Origin: Saccoglossus kowalevskii
Taxonomy: Eukaryota; Hemichordata; Enteropneusta; Harrimaniidae
DNA: 24,122 nt
NCBI RefSeq assembly: GCF_000003605.2
Contig: NW_003125894.1
Coordinates: forward strand, 113,364 to 137,485
Reading direction: 5' to 3'
Made by a program: the position numbers and the translations under genes. Each line of letters opens with the position of its first letter. The first letter of the stretch is position 1. A model generated the notes under the pieces. It was not told the DNA's origin and did not search any database. It saw only the letters and a list, made by a program, of their open reading frames with translations. Of the stretch, positions 21,101 through 24,122 are shown piece after piece.

Positions 21101-24100
21101 GTCAACAATTATCCCATGACTACTAGTTTCTAAAAATAGTAGCCCAACTGCTACTGGATATTTACCACCTGAGAATTAAATAATAAGTTGTGCTATACTG
21201 ACTGGACAATACTTAATTACTTACTTACAATACTTAATAATTACTAGTAAAATCTAGTTGGTCAGAGTACATGATGTACATTGTATATGTCATCAGTGAT
21301 GTTTACAACAGCAGATATACATAACTGGTAGCCATATTATAGTGACAGGCGACCTTGCATATACTTGTAGTTAGAGGTGTGTACACTAGCAGCCATACAC
21401 CACTGGTAACCCTGTAGTGACAGGGGACTCTACCTTGCATATACATGTAGTTAAAGGTGTGTATACTAGCAGCCGTATACCACTGGTAACCCTGTAGTGA
21501 CAGGGGACTCTACCTTGCATATACTTGTAGTTAGAGGTGTGTACACTAGCAGCCATACACCACTGGTAACCCTGTAGTGACAGGGGACTCTACCTTGCAT
21601 GTACATGTAGTTAGAGGTGTGTATACTAGCAGTCATACACCACTGGTAACCCTGTAGTGACAGGGGACTCTACCTTGCATATACATGTAGTGAGAGGTGT
21701 GTACACTAGCAGCCATACACCACTGGTAACCCTGTAGTGACGGGGGACTCTACCTTGCATATACATGTAGTTAGAGGTGTGTATACTAGAAGCTATACAG
21801 CACTGGTAATCATATAGTGACAGTTAGAGGTGCGTACACAGGCCATACACAACTGGAAAGAAACCTTAATTTTGGAGCCAACAGACACAATTTGAGTAAA
21901 TTTTCAGTTTTACTAAAAAATGTGGCTATTTTTGTTACAATAAATGAGAAATAATTTATGATGAAAAAGAGGGAACTGATGGTGAAAAGGTGAACATGTT
22001 ATTTCTATCTCAATCTTGCATTTAATATAGACTCAAGATTATGAAGGAATGACCAATTTGCAAGTCTCTCATAGTGGATTTCTGATCATGTTATGGTCAT
22101 CCACTACATCAAAGAAAGTAAATGAACAAAATAATTTCTGAGAACATAGTAATTTACATAAAAAAAAGAACTAATTTGCATAAAATGAAATAAAATGGGT
22201 ATATAATAAAAAATATAATAATTTCCTTTGTACATGCTAATACACTACTGTAAACTGTCTATTTTCGCAAAGGACTACTTTTTGCGAATTCCGCTAACCG
22301 TAGTCAGTTAAAATCATGAAACTTTTATAGCAATGAAGAATTCAATGACTTTTGTGATATTTTGTAATAAATGCCATAAAATTCTGAAATTTCAGAAATT
22401 TTTATCGGTGCAAAAAAAAACATGGTATAAGAATAACTAATGTTTTGGAAATAATCATTGTTTCATGATACAATAGTTCTCCTAGCTAAACTGACATTCT
22501 ATTGCAGCTGCCTTCTTTAGGAGACACAACTTATTTTCTAATTGCAAGCCAATTTGAAATACAAATGATAAAAAAATCTAATCAATAATTTCTCATATTA
22601 CATTCATAAATTTATTAAAATATAGATTTTAAAAACATTTCTGAAAATTACATTTTCGAAATGAACTTCAAATCAAATATTATTCTGTGACATTGTTTTT
22701 ATTTAAAAATAACTTAATTGCAATAGGGTAAACATTCAGCATTCATGTATGGTACATGTAATTGGTTATGCAAATGAGCATTCTGTGCTGTCTTAAACGT
22801 GCTTGCAAACTATGATTAGTTTTTAGTTATTAGAAGCTGTGAAATTAATACATGTGATAAACAGAATATCAGATTTGTGCCCCACGTATGAAATTTATCA
22901 AGTGATGGAAGTAAATTGTCATGATTTAAAATTACTACATGAATATATTGTAGGGTCACACTTAGGATATCCCTTAGGATATGTATGTTTAATAAATATC
23001 AGTGGTTTTCACCTCATTCACATGTCAGTGGTTTTCACCTCATTCACATAGCTGTGGTTTTCACCCTAATCCTATGTCACTGGTTTTCACCTCATTCACA
23101 TAGCTGTGGTTTTCACCTCATTCACATGTCACTGGTTTTCACCTCATTCACATGTCAGTGGTTTTCACCCTATTCCTATGTCACTGGTTTTCACCTCATT
23201 CACATGTCACTGGTTCCTATGGCAGAGATATTATGCAATATCTCAAAATCTACCCTGGTGACATAGGCTGAAAAAATCATATATTGCTAATGATGGAGTA
23301 CTTTTTGTCCTGAATTATTTAAAAAATCTGGGTTTTAAAAATTGTCAAAAAACACAATTTTTCTTCAACATTGTGTTCTATGGAATTGTTCCAAAAATAG
23401 CAATTTTCAAGAAATATTAGAACATATTTCTCCAAAAGCTTAACTTTAACACAAAATAATGGTATTTCATTGTACCATGATACGTTTAGTTTCATGATTG
23501 TACATAATAAACTAATGAACATTGTCATGCGATTTATGACCAATTTTGTCAAAAATTATGACTAGGCTTCTACCTTAAATGCAAGATCCTGCATTATACA
23601 TGAAATCAAACATAAAAACAAAGGTTATACAAGTACTAGAGACATGGTGTCAAAACTATTTTGGAATTTTTCCACGCTCAATAATATACACATGTGATGA
23701 TAGTTAATTTTGATAAAGTAAGGATACCTCAATGCCATATCCTCTCTAAAAGATGGGAAGTTGGACTATAATTGAACTAAAAAAAAGAAAGGAAATTCAA
23801 GTTTAAATCATTTGTATTTTGCGATAGCTATTTAAACTGTGTCTTTCATGCATTACATTAGATCTTGCAGTGAATGGAAACTCATCTACATGTATTCCGA
23901 CCATCTAAAACATTAGTGTCACTTTATTTTTACAGTATGAGCTGCCTGATGACCACCACAATGAGATGATAGTCCACTGGGCTGGGGAAGGAAGTAAAGT
24001 TATTGTAGCGCTGACACGAGATGAGACCACTCAACCTGTCTCTACAAGTCAGGTGTATTTTTCCATGGACTATGGCGTCTCATTTTCAAAGAAACAGATT

Positions 24101-24122
24101 ACAGGGAAGATTGACCCTACCT
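17882..24122 (+). CDS. SORL1: Sortilin-related receptor, SORL1/SorLA-like: signal peptide, propeptide and start of VPS10 domain, partial
   Basis: SORL1 is a type I membrane receptor that sorts cargo between Golgi, endosome and cell surface. Two exons are visible, 17882-18142 and 23936 to the edge, joined in phase 0 (AAG|GTGAAG ... TTTTTACAG|TATGAG). The 149 residues seen comprise an N-terminal hydrophobic signal (about residues 6-22), a propeptide of about 48 residues ending in RVVR at 67-70, and the N-terminal VPS10 strand [20 protein letters not shown], followed by an Asp-box-like SMDYGVSF at 130-137. HWAGE plus VIVAL-x-RD fits SORL1 better than the SORCS subfamily (HWSGENSSVI, from memory). 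The LDL-receptor and fibronectin repeats, membrane segment and tail would lie beyond the right edge. Without them, orthology to SORL1 rather than another VPS10 receptor is strong but not final. Confidence 0.9.
18321..18352. repeat. CA-rich microsatellite
   Basis: This is an imperfect (CA)n/(CGCA)n tract just inside SORL1-like intron 1. Confidence 0.85.
18930..18939. repeat. C10 homopolymer run
   Basis: Ten consecutive C residues lie in SORL1-like intron 1. The run length may be affected by sequencing error. Confidence 0.8.
19057..19141. repeat. Pair of short palindromic repeats next to the MITE
   Basis: TTTCTTAGCCCGAGCTAAG at 19057 and TTTCTTAGCCCGTACTAAG at 19123 are 66 bp apart. Each is self-complementary (CTTAG ... 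CTAAG). The second ends 4 bp before the MITE. Confidence 0.6.
19145..19356 (+). mobile_element. MITE-like element, copy 1 (TA-flanked, inverted termini)
   Basis: The left end TACTGTGGAATAGTTTATTT and the reverse complement of the right end, TACTGTAGAATACTTTATTT, are near-perfect inverted repeats. Similarity continues to GCTGGAATT / GCTTGGAATT, about 31 bp. The termini read TA-CTGT...ACAG-TA, as expected for a TA target duplication. There is no coding capacity, so this is a non-autonomous element. The TA target suggests a Tc1/mariner-type source (inference). Confidence 0.85.
21309..21856. repeat. 80-bp tandem repeat array, about 6.5 copies
   Basis: CCTTGCAT recurs at 21353, 21433, 21513, 21593, 21673 and 21753, exactly 80 bp apart. 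Diverged partial units lie at both ends. Units 1 and 3 are identical as read, while the even units share GTATAC where the odd units have GTACAC. This suggests amplification as a 160-bp dimer. The period is not a multiple of three and no frame runs through it. Confidence 0.97.
22246..22294 (+). repeat. Possible isolated MITE terminus
   Basis: TACTGTAAACTGTCTATTTTCGC resembles the terminus of the 212-bp element (TACTGTAGAATACTTTATTT then TCGC). It is followed by the palindrome TTCGCAAA/TTTGCGAA. No partner terminus was found within about 300 bp. Confidence 0.3.
23005..23212. repeat. 26-bp minisatellite, 8 copies
   Basis: GTTTTCACC recurs every 26 bp from 23005, with partial units at both edges (from about 22996 to about 23221). 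Four unit variants appear: ends TCAGTG, TCACTG and CATAGCTGTG, and a CCTATTCCTATG type. The array lies about 0.7 kb upstream of the exon 2 acceptor of the SORL1-like gene. An open frame across it is a repeat artefact. Confidence 0.97.
23936..24122 (+). CDS. SORL1: SORL1-like coding exon 2 (start of VPS10 domain), cut by window edge
   Basis: The acceptor CACTTTATTTTTACAG lies directly before TATGAG. The 62 codons include [33 protein letters not shown] and [17 protein letters not shown]. These match the first strands of the ten-bladed VPS10 propeller and its first Asp-box. The exon is open to the last base of the window, so its donor is not visible. Confidence 0.93.

Larger units (their letters stand above)
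18143..23935 (+). other. SORL1-like intron 1 (5.8 kb)
   Basis: The intron runs from donor GTGAAG to acceptor TTTTTACAG and is phase 0. It contains a CA-rich stretch, a C10 run, a 212-bp inverted-terminal element, an 80-bp tandem array and a 26-bp tandem array. No additional exon is recognisable. Confidence 0.85.

Noticed and set aside
22985..23266. 93-codon frame through the 26-bp array
   Set aside because: Three 26-bp units make 78 bp, so a frame can stay open by chance. The peptide is a translated repeat.

Overview
This is AT-rich, intron-rich animal nuclear DNA. Two conserved animal genes, split by GT-AG introns, lie in long non-coding stretches full of tandem repeats, a MITE-like element and microsatellites. 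There is no prokaryotic organisation. The species cannot be fixed from the sequence. A SORL1-type gene points to a non-insect, non-nematode metazoan, probably a marine invertebrate (inference).

Layout. (1) The minus strand carries the first three coding exons of POLR2H, encoding RPB8/RPABC3, the small subunit shared by RNA polymerases I, II and III: exon 1 at 10724-10796, exon 2 at 9917-10000, exon 3 at 2001-2181. The last coding exon must lie beyond the left edge, since I found none in 1-2000. (2) Positions 10797-17881 are a ~7.1 kb head-to-head intergenic region. It holds a 33-bp minisatellite and one copy of a ~95-bp repeat whose partner is in POLR2H intron 2. (3) The plus strand carries the 5' end of a sortilin-related receptor gene (SORL1/SorLA-like). 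Exon 1 (17882-18142) encodes the signal peptide and propeptide with an RxxR site. A 5.8-kb intron follows, then the start of the VPS10 domain from 23936 to the window edge.

The two genes have no evident functional link: one encodes a nuclear polymerase subunit, the other a sorting/endocytic receptor. They are simply divergent neighbours and could share intergenic regulatory DNA.

Non-coding structure. POLR2H intron 2 (7.7 kb) has its own repeat family: paired TTTTGGAGGGAA motifs that switch strand midway, plus two copies of a 39-bp element with an octamer (ATTTGCAT) and a YY1-like CCATCTTGG. A 212-bp element with TA-flanked inverted termini occurs in both genes' introns in opposite orientation. 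SORL1 intron 1 carries an 80-bp and a 26-bp tandem array. The 33-bp array presents a CCAAT box on the minus strand in most units.

No tRNA, rRNA, CRISPR array or transposase gene was seen. I see no clear new molecular system. The strongest unexplained signals are the strand-switching motif family in POLR2H intron 2 and the phased CCAAT minisatellite.
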